Shown here: positions 35,875-46,900 of the stretch, piece after piece
Position numbering within the stretch: the first letter of the stretch is position 1
Layout: each line of letters opens with the position of its first letter
DNA from: Aphis gossypii
Taxonomy: Eukaryota; Arthropoda; Insecta; Hemiptera; Aphididae
Length of the DNA stretch: 64,000 bases
NCBI RefSeq assembly: GCF_020184175.1
Contig: NC_065532.1
Coordinates: forward strand, 13,640,001 to 13,704,000
Direction: 5' to 3'
Notes under the pieces: generated by a model
What the model was told of the DNA's origin: nothing
The model's input: the letters and a program-made list of their open reading frames with translations, nothing else
Database searches by the model: none
Translations under genes and position numbers: made by a program

Positions 35875-36018
35875 ATGTCGGGCGAAGAGGAGAATGAGAA
35901 AAAAAATGGCATTTCGGCCGCCGCAGCCGCAGCCACCGCGCAACCGATGAAATTCCTGCAGCGTTCGGGACGACAAGAATTCCACAACGCACACGAACCG
36001 TATTGGTCGCGTACATGA
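35875..36018 (+). CDS. 47-codon reading frame, poly-Ala, good start context
   Basis: An ATG with A at -3 (CCACGACGATGTCG) opens MSGEEENEKKNGISAAAAAA, then TAQPMKFLQRSGRQEFHNAH and EPYWSRT, ending at TGA 36016-36018. The charged N-terminus, the Ala6 run encoded by mixed GCC/GCA codons and the absence of a hydrophobic segment suggest a cytoplasmic or nuclear protein start rather than a secreted one. The frame is open upstream to 35689, but there the residues look random. No good donor lies inside, so it is either a complete small ORF or an exon ending at a weak site (GTACAT at 36012). No family is recognised. The CpG-rich setting makes chance openness possible. Confidence 0.28.
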   Translation: MSGEEENEKKNGISAAAAAATAQPMKFLQRSGRQEFHNAHEPYWSRT

Positions 36019-36066
36019 AATTCCATCAACACGCGCGAGTTGTACTTATATACTCATACGCAATAT

Positions 36067-36084
36067 TGTGTGTGTGTGTGTGTG
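36067..36084. repeat. (TG)9 microsatellite abutting a TATA motif
   Basis: Nine TG units directly precede TATAAATACGCG at 36085. TG tracts near promoters can favour unusual helix forms; no effect is shown here. Confidence 0.9.
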
Positions 36085-36117
36085 TATAAATACGCGCGCG
36101 AGTGCTGTTAAACCAGT
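36085..36117 (+). promoter_or_regulatory. Candidate core promoter: TATA box plus initiator
   Basis: TATAAATACGCG starts at 36085. Thirty bases on is CCAGTT with its A at 36115, matching 5 of 6 bases of the arthropod initiator TCA(G/T)T(C/T). At +28 to +32 the sequence GGTGG is a partial match to the downstream promoter element. TATA-to-initiator spacing of about 30 is the expected distance. The predicted transcript would run through a CpG-rich leader to the donor at 36402. The 47-codon frame at 35875 lies upstream, so it would not be in this transcript. Confidence 0.35.
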
Positions 36118-36401
36118 TCTCCGGGCGGTTGTATTTTTAGCGGTGGCCTCGGGCGCCCCAAATACGCGGCGTATAGTCGACGATCGTCGTCGTCGGTATT
36201 TTCATATCTATCTCGTCGAGTCGTCGTAGCTGCTCTGATGGTCGTATAGAGTACTTTGCACGACGCGTATAATAATAATAATAATAATAATAACGATAAT
36301 GATAATAATACCATCGCATCGTCTCTCTCGTCTCTTCCGTATATATAATATCGTTTTACCGCACAAAACCTGATCGGCGAGGGTGTCCGCCGTCCGGCCC
36401 G
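36115..36401 (+). ncRNA. Hypothetical untranslated first exon downstream of the 36085 promoter
   Basis: The start is inferred from the TATA/initiator spacing and the end from the donor-like CGGCCCG then GTGAGG. The few ATGs inside open very short frames (for example ATGGTCGTATAG at 36238). The next acceptor-bounded segment on this strand is 36906-36986. Untranslated first exons are usual for regulatory genes with large introns, but no transcript supports this one. Confidence 0.18.
36268..36293. repeat. (AAT)n microsatellite
   Basis: About eight AAT units within the CpG-rich block. They create the poly-Tyr and poly-Leu frames on the minus strand. Confidence 0.9.
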
Positions 36402-36474
36402 GTGAGGCCGTTATACTATTATATTATATGCGCGAGTCTACCGGTTATCCGCAGTGTTGTACACCTATATGTAT

Positions 36475-36479
<5 letters not shown>

Positions 36480-36505
<26 letters not shown>
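36480..36505. repeat. (TA)13 microsatellite
   Basis: A run of TA units inside the longest open frame of the window (36383-36820). Its translation as IYIYIY is one reason I do not accept that frame as coding. Confidence 0.9.
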
Positions 36506-36905
36506 GTGCGAACGAAGTGCGGGGTACGTCGAGTTCAAAAGGTCACGGACCTGAAGGTTGTTCAAGGTTACACGCCTTTACCCGCCATGATAACAGATGA
36601 TGACATAGCAGGTGGTCAGAAACGCTCGATGGAGGCGGTGGTGCGGCGGCGGCGATACCGGCCGAGCCGGGATCCGCGGATAGGATGTGAGGACGTAATG
36701 TGCCCGCTACATAATATACGCCCGTCTGCGGTCAGAGGAAACGTCCTAAATGATTCATTGTACTTAATGACGCACGCACTGATTGCGATTGCCGTTGCAG
36801 TACCTATACACTCTATATAGATACATTATTATCGTCATCATACGCAAGCACGTAAACACACTCGTACATATACATTTATAATGTATATTATGATGTGTAT
36901 TACAG

Positions 36906-36986
36906 CGTCGTACCATTCCGCCGCCGCCGCAGACTAGTGGTAAACGCGGTTTCGGTCAAACCCTCAAGGTCGGGTCGACCAGCTAG
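36906..36986 (+). CDS. Candidate 81-nt exon or terminal coding segment
   Basis: After a clear acceptor (GATGTGTATTACAG ending 36905) phase 0 reads RRTIPPPPQTSGKRGFGQTL, then KVGSTS and TAG (36984-36986), immediately followed by a donor-like GTATAT. The second frame is also open (VVPFRRRRRLVVNAVSVKPS). If the first frame is used this is the end of a protein; if the second, an internal exon. The Pro4 run and basic character are not diagnostic. The composition is CpG-rich. Confidence 0.22.
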   Translation, partial: RRTIPPPPQTSGKRGFGQTLKVGSTS

Positions 36987-37571
36987 GTATATACCGCTGT
37001 TGTAGTAGTAGTAGTAGTCTGTACATTATTGCATAACCGGGTGAATGCGCGCGCGAAGACTGTGCGAGCTAATGGACTCGCACGCATAGATCAGAGACCG
37101 CGAGTACTGCACACGATAATAAACTTTCCGACGTAGCCACGCGAAAGTAAAACATAGTCTACCCGTATACCACCTACCTAAGAACGCGTGTAAATCCTAA
37201 ACTCCGAGAGGGGTCTATGACGATAACGAACAACGGGCGAAATACACTCCAGTCTCCAATGCATAATATAAGGTCTATGTGATACGTTGTCGATATTATA
37301 ATATTGAGTTATGCGTGGTTTTTATTAGTTTTCATTGACTTTGAAAACGATTAGGTAGGCGCGTCAAAGACAAACGAAATCGAAATAGTAATATGATTTA
37401 TATAGGGCACAAAAAACTAACAAGCACACGTGACATTATTTTCGATCATTTTACCATGTAGATTGTTGAAAATGTTATTGTTTCATGGACACTAGTCGCC
37501 ACTATAATCCAAAGTCTATGTTTAATATCAGTGAAGCCGGTTCGTATGTAGAACAAAACCTTGGCTTGCAG

Positions 37572-37589
37572 GAAAAACCATCACGCATT
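37572..37589 (+). CDS. Candidate 18-nt microexon
   Basis: ACCTTGGCTTGCAG (ending 37571) and GCATT followed by GTGAGT (37590) bound exactly 18 bases encoding EKPSRI in phase 0/0. The donor is consensus and the acceptor good. Exons this small need special splicing support and chance pairs of this kind are expected, so the call is weak on its own. It gains a little from lying 0.6 kb downstream of 36906-36986 on the same strand. Confidence 0.15.
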
Positions 37590-38028
37590 GTGAGTTAGTC
37601 AGATTCCTATAATTTTTTTTTGTACCTACCCAAAATTATACACTAAACTTTATGCAGGTCGCGTTCGACTATAATATTATAATAACTTTGTCTTCAAATG
37701 ATTTTATAAACGTATAAAATCATTACAACGTTTTGAGTATTTTGAAATGTATTTTACAAAAATCAGAGTCCTAAGTAACCAGTAAAATAAGTTTTCATAT
37801 TTTCAGATAAAAAATGTTCAACATCCAATTGTTCATAGAGACGTGGTTGTTATTTTTTTTAAATTAATATTTTGAAATTTTGAAATATTGTGATTTGATT
37901 TTTCCACATTGCTTAAAGCCAATCTAACCTAACCGCTTCACGTACTTACAAATTGCCCACATTTTGCCACTTAATAGCCGAAACATGATCCCTGCTTTTT
38001 GAATCCTACGTGACCGCGGTGAAGACAC

Positions 38029-38137
38029 ATGTAAATTCCATCAATGACCTTTTTAAACCTTTTTTCATGTAAATTCTATCGGTACTATTTTACCTGAAAA
38101 ATGTAAATTCCACAAGTACACATTTTTATCTAAAAAA
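38029..38137. repeat. Three-copy tandem repeat, about 34-38 bp unit
   Basis: Units begin ATGTAAATTC at 38029, 38067 and 38101 and share the layout ATGTAAATTC(C/T)A, then a short variable part, then TTTTTA or TTTTAC. Copies differ by substitutions and small indels. Not coding. Confidence 0.6.
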
Positions 38138-39840
38138 TAAAATATGCAAACTCAACTGACTTAATTTATATACATTTAAAAAATAAAATCATTTTTACAC
38201 AATTATTTCTATATTTACGTATATGTATAAATACTTGTAGATTTTTTTATATTAATTTAAAAATATATATATTAAATGATCAGTAGTTGGTTTTTTTCTT
38301 AAAAAAAATAACTGCTTAAATTAAATTTAGAATTGAGATTTATAATGATGAGATGCAGCTCCGACGAATTGCATCATGGTAATATATTTTTCTTAGAATG
38401 ATTAAATTACGCTATTTAAATAATGTCATCGTATTTTTTATGTAGAATTTCTGAAGTTATTAAAGGTTCGTTAATACTGTTTCATTTAATGTAGGTGAAT
38501 GTTTGAATTTCTAATAGAGCTGTGAATAAAAAATGGTGAATAGTTGAATGTGCATTTTAAAAGCATTAAGTTGAATAGGGACGAAACGACTCGCATGCAT
38601 TACTATATAGTTAAATTTAATTCAGCGCTACATTGAGTTCATAGATTTAGTGGAAATAATTCTTGTTTTGTGATGTATGCGTCTAATATATAATCTGTAA
38701 ATCATGTGAATGTGCAATGTTCGAGTTTTTAGTTTTTATAGACATTAATTTAAATGCGAAAAAATCAGATACATTTATAAAGTTTCAAATTATTTACTTA
38801 AAGCAATTACTTAGACAATTGCCCATTTCAGTTTTTGTTTAATAATTTATAATATTCTGTTTAACAAAATTATTGAATTACTATCAACAAACTTTGAATA
38901 ACATGAAATCTACATTCCATCATTTTTTTTCCAATTTAAATCGCATGCGCTAAGAATTTATTTTTCAAAATTAATAAGTAATAATATTTTTTTATTTAAA
39001 AATAAAACCATACGATAACATTTTTTCATTCATAGTTTGAAAACATTTTATACCTACGAGAGTATCTATGTTTTTCTTTCAATACACGAAAACCCAAAAG
39101 AATATAATGACCATCAATAAATTTATGTATTGCAAAAAGCCATAAAAATTGGTTTACACAATACGTAAACGTTCCATGCGTCATATATGTACCTATACTA
39201 TTTCTACTTTATACGTAGTTTCAAAATATATTCTAAAATATAATATAATAATGTTTGTACTGTTTACTTTATTATTACATTGGTCACGATTTTTGTTTCT
39301 AATTGTCAAAAATGAGGTTTATTTAAAAAATTTTAAACTACAAAAATATACTCAAGTATTTTTGGTATTGTTTTTCTTCTTGAATTATACATAATGCTTT
39401 TAGAATAATTGGCATTTGTTGCATTAAGTTTTGCTTCAGTACTTATAACTTACTATACTTACCGTGGAAGTGTATTTTCAGTTAACGGATCGTGATTATT
39501 TTGTATTCGATTAATTCCAATACTAATTGTTTTTAAAAATTCAGAACACTTTTTATTATTGCACTGTTACTCTTATAAACCGATTGTAATAAGATAGTTT
39601 GTTTCAAAAACTTCAAGTTATTTAAGAAAAAAAAAGTAAAACTTGTCCATGTTTGCTAATTATTTTGTTCGACATATTCATGCTGAAATCAAAGAATAAA
39701 CTAAAAATATAAAGAGCCAATATCCTGCAATGTTAATTTAGCGGTCTCTTGAAGAAAGATTATATATGAATGTATATTAATATTTGCATAACAAACAATA
39801 ATGGCGGCGTTGTTAGTTCAAAAAACGAAAAAAAAAGTAC

Positions 39841-39972
39841 CTGTATTGTACAATAATTTATCAGATGTGTACGTATTAAAATTTGACACTCATCAGTCGA
39901 TGTGGGGTACTGATGAGGTGTGACAGTGTGTTTTAGAAGCATTAGAAGTCGGTCCATAGACGCTGTGTAGCA
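39841..39972 (-). CDS. Candidate 132-nt phase-0 exon
   Basis: On the minus strand an acceptor-like TAATATAGCTACAG precedes CYTASMDRLLMLLKHTVTPH, continuing QYPTSTDECQILIRTHLINY and CTIQ, and ends at CAG followed by GTACTT. The length is an exact multiple of three, the frame is open throughout, and an internal ATG (39957) could be a start. The composition is GC-richer than the flanks with little CpG. Downstream, without splicing, the frame becomes a Phe/Leu-rich run typical of intron sequence. The family is unrecognised. Confidence 0.25.
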
Positions 39973-41765
39973 CTGTAGCTATATTAAAAATAACTTTAAT
40001 TAATGAAGTTTACTTACTATACCTAGTTTTTGTTATAAATATGAGATTATTGGGGGTTTTCTAGCATACGTGACATATGTTTATGGTTATAATATTTAGC
40101 GGAATTTCTAAGAGGCGTAAAGTTCCATAAGATTCTACACGAACATGACAGATCATAACAAAAAAAAAAATATGTCATGGACTTAAAAAAGAGGCATTTT
40201 TTTTTAAGAGAATTTTACACTTATTTCATTTATGCCTTTGACAACATACAAATATATTTATAATGATTTTATTTATAGAATAAACATATTACGAAAATAC
40301 ACAATAACATACATTTTATTCACAATCACAATACTATAAGTTTTCAGTCCTTAGTCTGAATGAATGTAGGGAATTAAATCTAGTTATGATCTGTAGGAGC
40401 TAACATTTTTGACTTTTACATGGTGTAAGAATTAACGAAATAACTGTATTTTTATTGTACATAGGAATTTATACATATAATCTCTTTGCGTGTATTCATC
40501 CGAAATATGATATTATTTTAATCAACTTTTGACCGACACCGATATAGACGTATCAAAATAATTTTATATTTCTTTGTAGGCACCTACGTAAAAGAAGGAT
40601 TGTGGCGATCACATAATAAATATTATATTATATCAAGTTTAAAATCGATATATTTGCAGTTTTAAGCCCTGAATATTCTTCACGGTCTTTCTAGTTCCAA
40701 TTGAGTTTTTTTTTACCCCAGTTCAAATTGATTTTGAACCATACAGCGGTCGATGGTTATTAAGCAGTGTATCACTTATTCGTCTGCACCCATGTTGAAA
40801 ATTATCGTCGGTCACACGAGAATAACACGACTATATTATGGTTGGTGCGTACATTAAAAATAGTATATTTGCACGTAGTTGGGAAAAAAAATAACCGCAC
40901 CGGTGTTGGTTTTACTATTGACGATCGTATTTTTAACATCCTGCGAGGTTCACCGGACGTTAAATGTTTTACAATCAAAATAAATATTTATTATTAATAA
41001 TAGTATTATTATTTGAATATTTAGATGGTGACTAAAATACACAGCTGCTATATGACGTTCGTCGTTAATGGTTTTAGGCTGTACAAATGAGACTAGTTTT
41101 CACAAAAAAAAATATTTTTTTCCTCCATTTCCTTATGAGAATACGTATGTACATTTTAAATAACGGTAAATTATTTACGGTAATATATAAATCTGTTTGC
41201 ATCAACCCTAACTATCGAATTGAGACAATGATATATATGTGCCTATATTATTAAAAAATTATAAAATATGCATCATACTACCTACCTATAAAAATGTTTA
41301 TTTTTGATGAAAAAATGAAAATATTCTCCATCAAACTACGGAGGAATCTGATTATTTTTTAATTTGTTTATTACAGTCAATATAATTTTTATTCCCACTG
41401 AATTTATAGGACAATATAATTTGGAGTTTCCTAGGTACGACACAGAAAACGGGTTTTTTTTTTTTGTTCAACCGACTACTGAACGGAAATTGGGTCTGAG
41501 GCTTTTATAAACAAGTTGCCAAAATTGACAAACTAGTTTTTGGTATTATTTGCCCTTGCCTATATAATATATATATATTATATTTACAGCCATACAGGCT
41601 AATTCTTTTATCAAACAACATTCATTATTTAAAAATATATTAATGTTTTAAAAAAAATATATATTTTTAATAATTTCCAGTTTAAATAAAACAACTTGTT
41701 TTTTATTGATATATGTATTTTTTAATTTTACTTTTTTAAATGACGATATGTATTTTTAAATCTCA

Positions 41766-42260
41766 TTTGCTGATGCGAAAAAAGAAATTAACCATCTCAT
41801 AAATAATAAATGGCTCTCTCAACTGGCGGAAACTTAACAAAATTAAAAACATTGTTAATCCATGGAAATTCCCAGAACTCAATAGAAAAGAATAAACCAT
41901 AATCAACCGACTCCGAATTGGACACACACGCCTAATGCACAACTACTTGATGAGTAAAGACGAATCCCCATTATGCGATACATGTGGTGTTCTTCTTATG
42001 GTTAACTACACCATCACCGATTGCCACAAATACAACCAGAATCGCAACCATTTTCAGGTCTCTGAACCAATCTGTCAAGCACTTGAACCAAACCCACAAG
42101 ATACGAATAAACTAATTTTGTTATTTTGTTCTTAAAAAAAACTGAATTGTATAATTTAATTTAAAAAAAAAAAAATGTAAATAACCTAATCCATAATTCT
42201 TATATTTATGACGTAGATGTCGTTATGTTCATTAAAGATCAATAAAATATATATATATTT
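41766..42260 (+). mobile_element. 5'-truncated non-LTR (LINE) retrotransposon tail, decayed
   Basis: This is the C-terminal end of a LINE polyprotein followed by its 3' tail. The segment from 41769 reads ADAKKEINHLINNKW, which resembles the end of an RNase H-like region. One frame over, around 41904-42135, is INRLRIGHTRLMHNYLMSKD followed by a CDTCG zinc-type motif. From memory, the family form is xxRLRIGHTRLTHxYLM, then PxCxxCG, found after the reverse transcriptase of I/Jockey-type elements in insects. The two parts lie in different frames, and a TAA sits just upstream of the RLRIGHT block, so the copy is dead. Everything 5' of the RNase H end, including the reverse transcriptase, is missing, as expected from 5' truncation during integration. 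The 3' end has A-rich stretches, an AATAAA-like string and a (TA)n tail near 42241-42260. I could not fix a target duplication. Confidence 0.8.
41935..42135 (+). pseudogene. LINE polyprotein C-terminal fragment (66 codons open)
   Basis: This is the only uninterrupted part of the retrotransposon coding region. It starts at the Met of the GHTRLMHNYLM block and runs through CDTCG, an ITDCHKY segment (family form usually xxxECPKY) and a short acidic tail to a TAA at 42133. The Cys pair and the following Cys/His look like the small zinc-binding tail of I/Jockey-type elements. It is not an independent gene. The ATG is an internal methionine of a longer ancestral frame, which is still open upstream to a TAA near 41892. 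Confidence 0.75.
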
Positions 42261-42269
42261 AAATACATA

Positions 42270-43079
42270 ATATTCTGAAATAGAATATTTTTTAGAGTAG
42301 AACTCGGACGAGAAGTTTATGAGTTCTAAGTTTCTAACTATTGAATTTTAGATAAGCGAAGTGGAGTGGATAGTAGTATAAAGTAGTATTATGGATATAT
42401 CCCGCAAAATGACTACTACTTTGGCTCACCTTAACTTTGAACACTTAAAATATTCATTAATTACTCATCTGAATTGAGATTTCTATGTAACAAGATACTC
42501 AATAAAAATATTTATTGTCATTCAAAAAAGTAAAAAATTATAACAATAAAAAATATTTAAAAATGTTGTTTTATTTCGACAGAAAATTATGGAAAAAAAA
42601 ATATTTTTAAAAACGTTAATTTATTTTGAAATAATGAGCGTCGTTCGATTAAAAAAATCACCAAGTATATAATATTCCTACATAATAAATTACAGTAATC
42701 ATACCTATATATATTTATATATATGTATAATATACATTATACACGCATGATATAATATGATGTATCAAAACGTTTTTATAAATAACTGTAAAATAATATA
42801 TTTTAGCAATAAATGTCAATAACAAGGAATAGAAAATTATTCGCGGAAGTTTTTGCCAGATTTCATTAATATTAATGCGCTTGGGATAAATAAATTAAAA
42901 ACACACACGAATATACAAGAAACAAAAATGTCACCTTATCGTATTATATTATACCGTATATAACCCAACTCTTGAAGGCGCACAAATAATATGATGTCAA
43001 CGTTAAATTATCGCAACGAAACGAATATAAGTTACATTAGCCAACAACATAATATATTTTAGCATTATTAACATACCTA
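42270..43079. other. AT-rich DNA, nothing supported
   Basis: Only A/T runs and TA-rich palindromes between the LINE fragment and the 43-kb CpG patch. Confidence 0.7.
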
Positions 43080-43910
43080 ATGTGTTTCTGGGGTGGTATG
43101 TAGATTTTTCAGATTTCTGTTGATATTTTATTACGTTACTTTTGAATATCATTAACTGACGGGTGTTTGCGCGTGCGCGCAGTTTAAGTGCAGAAATAAT
43201 ACGTCCAAAAACGATTTACCGAAGCACCTGCTTCTATATATATATATATAAATGATAATAATAAACCCACTATCCCACCAGTTTCATTGCATATATTGCC
43301 AACCAAATAAAATAATAGTAATATATAAACGTTCGGACGACGATTTGCCGATCGGCGCCAAATAGCGAAAATGTGTAAATGCAAAACGGATTAATAATGT
43401 TGTTTTATTCGTTAGCGAGAGCGATATCGCGGTGGTCGGTGAACAAACGCAACTTTAAAGTATTGTATCGTGGACACTTTACGGTGGTAAAGGAGAGAAA
43501 AAAAACACACACACACACACACATTATACCGGCCGAGGTTTACAACGGTATATTTTTGCCCGACAGGCACACGAGGTCGACTCGGCCGAATATTACACGG
43601 ATTTATGGTCTCACACGAGTGTACACCATTATATTATATATATTATTATTACATACCGGCTGTTGGAACTATAGTCACCGTACACACGTGTCGCCCGCGT
43701 AGATGAACTTTAACATAATATTGTAATAACATATAATAATAATACGTCGTAGGTATACACGTATTTCTCTCGTTTTTTTTTCGACCCTCATAACCTAACC
43801 ATAATATAATCAAAGACGCGAGTAGTATTTCGAATTTGAAGGGCAGGCTTGGAGTTGGACTCGACGTACTATAAAAATATGACTTAAATAAAAGAAAAAA
43901 GAACAATATA
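43080..43910. promoter_or_regulatory. CpG-rich patch with a hydrophobic-start frame
   Basis: Includes GCGCGTGCGCGCAG near 43170, GATCGGCGCCAAATAGCG near 43350 and an (AC)9 tract at 43505-43522. On the + strand an ATG at 43379 opens MQNGLIMLFYSLARAISRWS up to a GTG/GTAAAG donor-like site at 43489; it has T at -3, a weak context. The opposite-strand frame (43384-43184) lacks an ATG. I treat the patch as regulatory-looking and the 43379 frame as a possible but unsupported first exon. Confidence 0.25.
43505..43522. repeat. (AC)9 microsatellite
   Basis: Nine AC units follow AGAGAAAAAA in the 43-kb CpG-rich patch. Confidence 0.9.
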
Positions 43911-43919
43911 GGTATTCGC

Positions 43920-46900
43920 TCCCCTCAGATACGACTCGCTATCCCCCATAATATTTTATTAACACTGTAAATATTTTTAAGTTTTAGGCAAAAAAATTAA
44001 ATAATAAATAATATTTTTTAATTTATATTTTACGATAAAATATTGTAAATTACGAGTAATAAAATTATACGCAAAGTGTTTGGTACTTAGGTGGTTCTCA
44101 TTATAGGAACACTTAACAATTATTATTTTAACAGTTTCAGTCATCATTCAAGTTTTGAATATTATGTTCAACGGTGTTATAATAATTTGTATTATAAAAT
44201 ATACCTAGAATGTATTGTTAAATTTTGAATTTTCAACTGCAGTAATTTAATTATTTGTTCGTTTTTAATTTATTTCTGGAATACGAGAAGTGTTAATAAT
44301 ATCATTTAATTACGATATTTTCATGCATTACATTTATAATTTTTCTCCAGAAAAAATCATCTAAAAACATTTATTTACATTACATAAACACATACAATTA
44401 TTATTTACTGAATTTGGAGTATTTTTAATATTTGTATTAAGGTTAATTAAACCAAAGAAATAGAAAGAACTGTAGGTATATGCAGAATATTATACATATA
44501 TTTATTATCTAAATAAATGTTCGATGTCTATAAATTGTATTCGAATGTTGAATCACTACGATTAAAATTTGAATAATTGCCTCTTTAAATTTAAGCGTTA
44601 AAGGTAGCAGGTAAGTAAGTACTGAAAACTTTTTGAACTTTTTATGTTATGCTCTAATATATAGTTTATGAAAAAATAAACCTTAGAATCTATGCATAAA
44701 TTATATTTCTTTACGATTAATTCATTAGTTTTTGATTTATAGTTTTGCTTATGAAACTAAGAAATTATATTGATTAATTAAAATCAAATCAATTAAGTAC
44801 ATCACAATATTATTCATAAATGTAATAAAATTATAATTTTAAAAGTAGTTTTTAATTATAATTTAAAAGTTGTTGTTATCAAGTAAAAAGATAAATAATA
44901 TTGAAAATCTATACATTATACATTTATGACTCTTATTCACCATAGAGAAAATGTAATAAGAAACAAACAATAATATAATACGTTTAATAATTATTGTAAC
45001 TTGTGATGTTATATTATTTATTATTTATTATACCTAATATTTATTTTAAAACTGATATTTTATTAAATGTATCCATAAATAAATATTATTTATTAAAAAA
45101 TAATGTAATATATTTTGAATGATATGTAGTTTCATTAACTGTCTATAATAATATATAATGTTCTTAACACAAAATATATATTTTGTATTAATTCAATTGT
45201 TTCATATTTAATAAAATAAAAAAATTTAAAAAAATTGGAAAATTGGAAAAACACTGTTCACGCGAGAATTTTTATCTAAATAGTTATGTTTTTTGACCTA
45301 CATAAACACATTATGGAGAAAAGAAAATGAATTAAAATTATAATCAAAATAAAAATTTAATTTAAAAAAAAAAACCGACAGTAAAATTTAATAATAATTT
45401 AAACACTTTATTCAGGGCCATATTTAATGAGTTTTTAAATTTTTACATAAAAATTTGGCTAACCGCATTGTTTATCCGACAGTCGTAAAAATAAATACTG
45501 CAAATATAATTAAAAATAGAACGTCAAAAGTAGCTTAAGCTGTTTAATGTATTCTTAATTGATTTTCATCTATCGGGGCGTGTTCTATTTTTTAGCTATT
45601 GCCAACTATACTACGATTTTGACGCCGAAATATTAACGACTGTTATATAGTACCTATTATGATGTCTTCATTTTGTTTCGTTTGTGGGACATTGGCATGT
45701 TTAGCACACTATAAATTAAATTTTAAATACATTAAAATGCTTTGTCGTAGGTATAATAAATAATAATAATATTTACATAATTAGATTATTGTGTCCCAAC
45801 CTACTTACAACTTTTATGTATAATATTATAGTTATTATTCTTCATGATGGGTAATTAGCTCAAAGACTAACCCATAGTAAAAGGTGTGCACAGACATTTT
45901 TGACGATGAACAATGCCAAAAACAATTTGCAGCTTTGGGTACACTAATATTTATACATTTTGTATCGCTACTTTTTATTGTGTTGTATTAGTTAAAAATT
46001 TCATAATATATTTATCTATAACTAAATTTGTTTTTGCTACCAACTATTACACTCGATGATAACTACAATGCGAATTTCTCTGGCTCCGCATTTAAGACAA
46101 AGTACTAATAACCAATAAGTACTTTTTCTGAATAAGTATAATATACTTATTACTAAGAAAAAATAGCCCTGATTTTACTGATTAATTTTTCCATAATTTC
46201 ACAAAAATTAAACATAATATTCTCCTTTTTTCGTTTATTTATTTTGTGATGGGTATTTTTCAAACATTTGAATGTGATTTTTTAAAGAACAATGTGTTTG
46301 AGCTTTGAAACACACGTCGAGTACAAATATCATATAAATGGAATAAAAATGTACATTCCTGTTTTTATTTTATTATCATGCAATTTATAAATCAAAAACC
46401 CAAAATAAATATTTTATTAATAATTATTCTTTATCGACTATAACTTATTTATTAGTTTATCGTTTATCTGTGAACATTTTAAAATCTTTTGAATATGACA
46501 AATAAGATTATAAACGATATTGTATTTGATATATTATTATAATATTGACATGTGTGAAAATAAAACGTTTTAAATCATATAAATGATTAAATAATTAATA
46601 ACCGAGAAGTGTGTGATTCATCGAATTTTCATGTAAATATAATATGTTGTCTGTCAAGTGGTTAAGAAACTCGCGCTGAAACTGTTTTATAAATGGTGTA
46701 CATTAATGCAGGTAAATAGATAATGTATAATAGGTAGTGTTTTCGTATCGTTTGCTTAACATCAATCATTTCAACAGATCGATAAAAATCCTAACAATGG
46801 TTTTAAGAATCGATTGTACCCATACACATTTAAGTTGAAAAATAAAACATATTGTTCGAAAATGTCACGTTTAAAAATATGGGCAACTAAATTCTGTTTA

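Larger units (their letters stand above)
35600..37210. promoter_or_regulatory. Largest CpG-rich block of the window, promoter-like
   Basis: About 1.6 kb of markedly CpG-dense sequence in AT-rich DNA, containing CGGCGGCGGCG-type and GTCGTCGTCG runs, a (TG)9 tract directly before a TATAAATACGCG motif, an (AAT)n tract, a long (TA)n tract and a GTAGTAGTAG run. It also carries a 47-codon frame (35875), a donor-like GGCCCG/GTGAGG at 36402 and two acceptor-bounded segments downstream (36906, 37572). The whole resembles the 5' region of a gene read on the + strand. The minus strand also has frames here, but they are Tyr/Arg-rich by-products of the repeats. Confidence 0.45.
37600..41765. other. AT-rich DNA with tandem repeat and isolated weak exon-like strings
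   Basis: Contains the 38.0-kb tandem repeat and the minus-strand 39.84-kb candidate. At 40580 a good acceptor (TATTTCTTTGTAG) opens 27 codons (TYVKEGLWRSHNKYY...) to a stop with no partner. A 76-codon + frame at 40.77-41.0 kb is unrecognised. Confidence 0.55.

Noticed and set aside
36108..36319. Minus-strand Leu/Tyr-repeat frames
   Set aside because: Produced by the AAT microsatellite and a GTC repeat.
36383..36820. Longest open frame of the window (145 codons, + strand)
   Set aside because: It runs through a (TA)13 tract translated as IYIYIY, does not begin at a well-placed ATG exon, and lies in stop-poor CpG-rich DNA. Residue order has no recognisable pattern.
44596..44610. 15-base segment between an AAG acceptor and GTAAGT donor
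   Set aside because: Too short and too weakly bounded to separate from chance.
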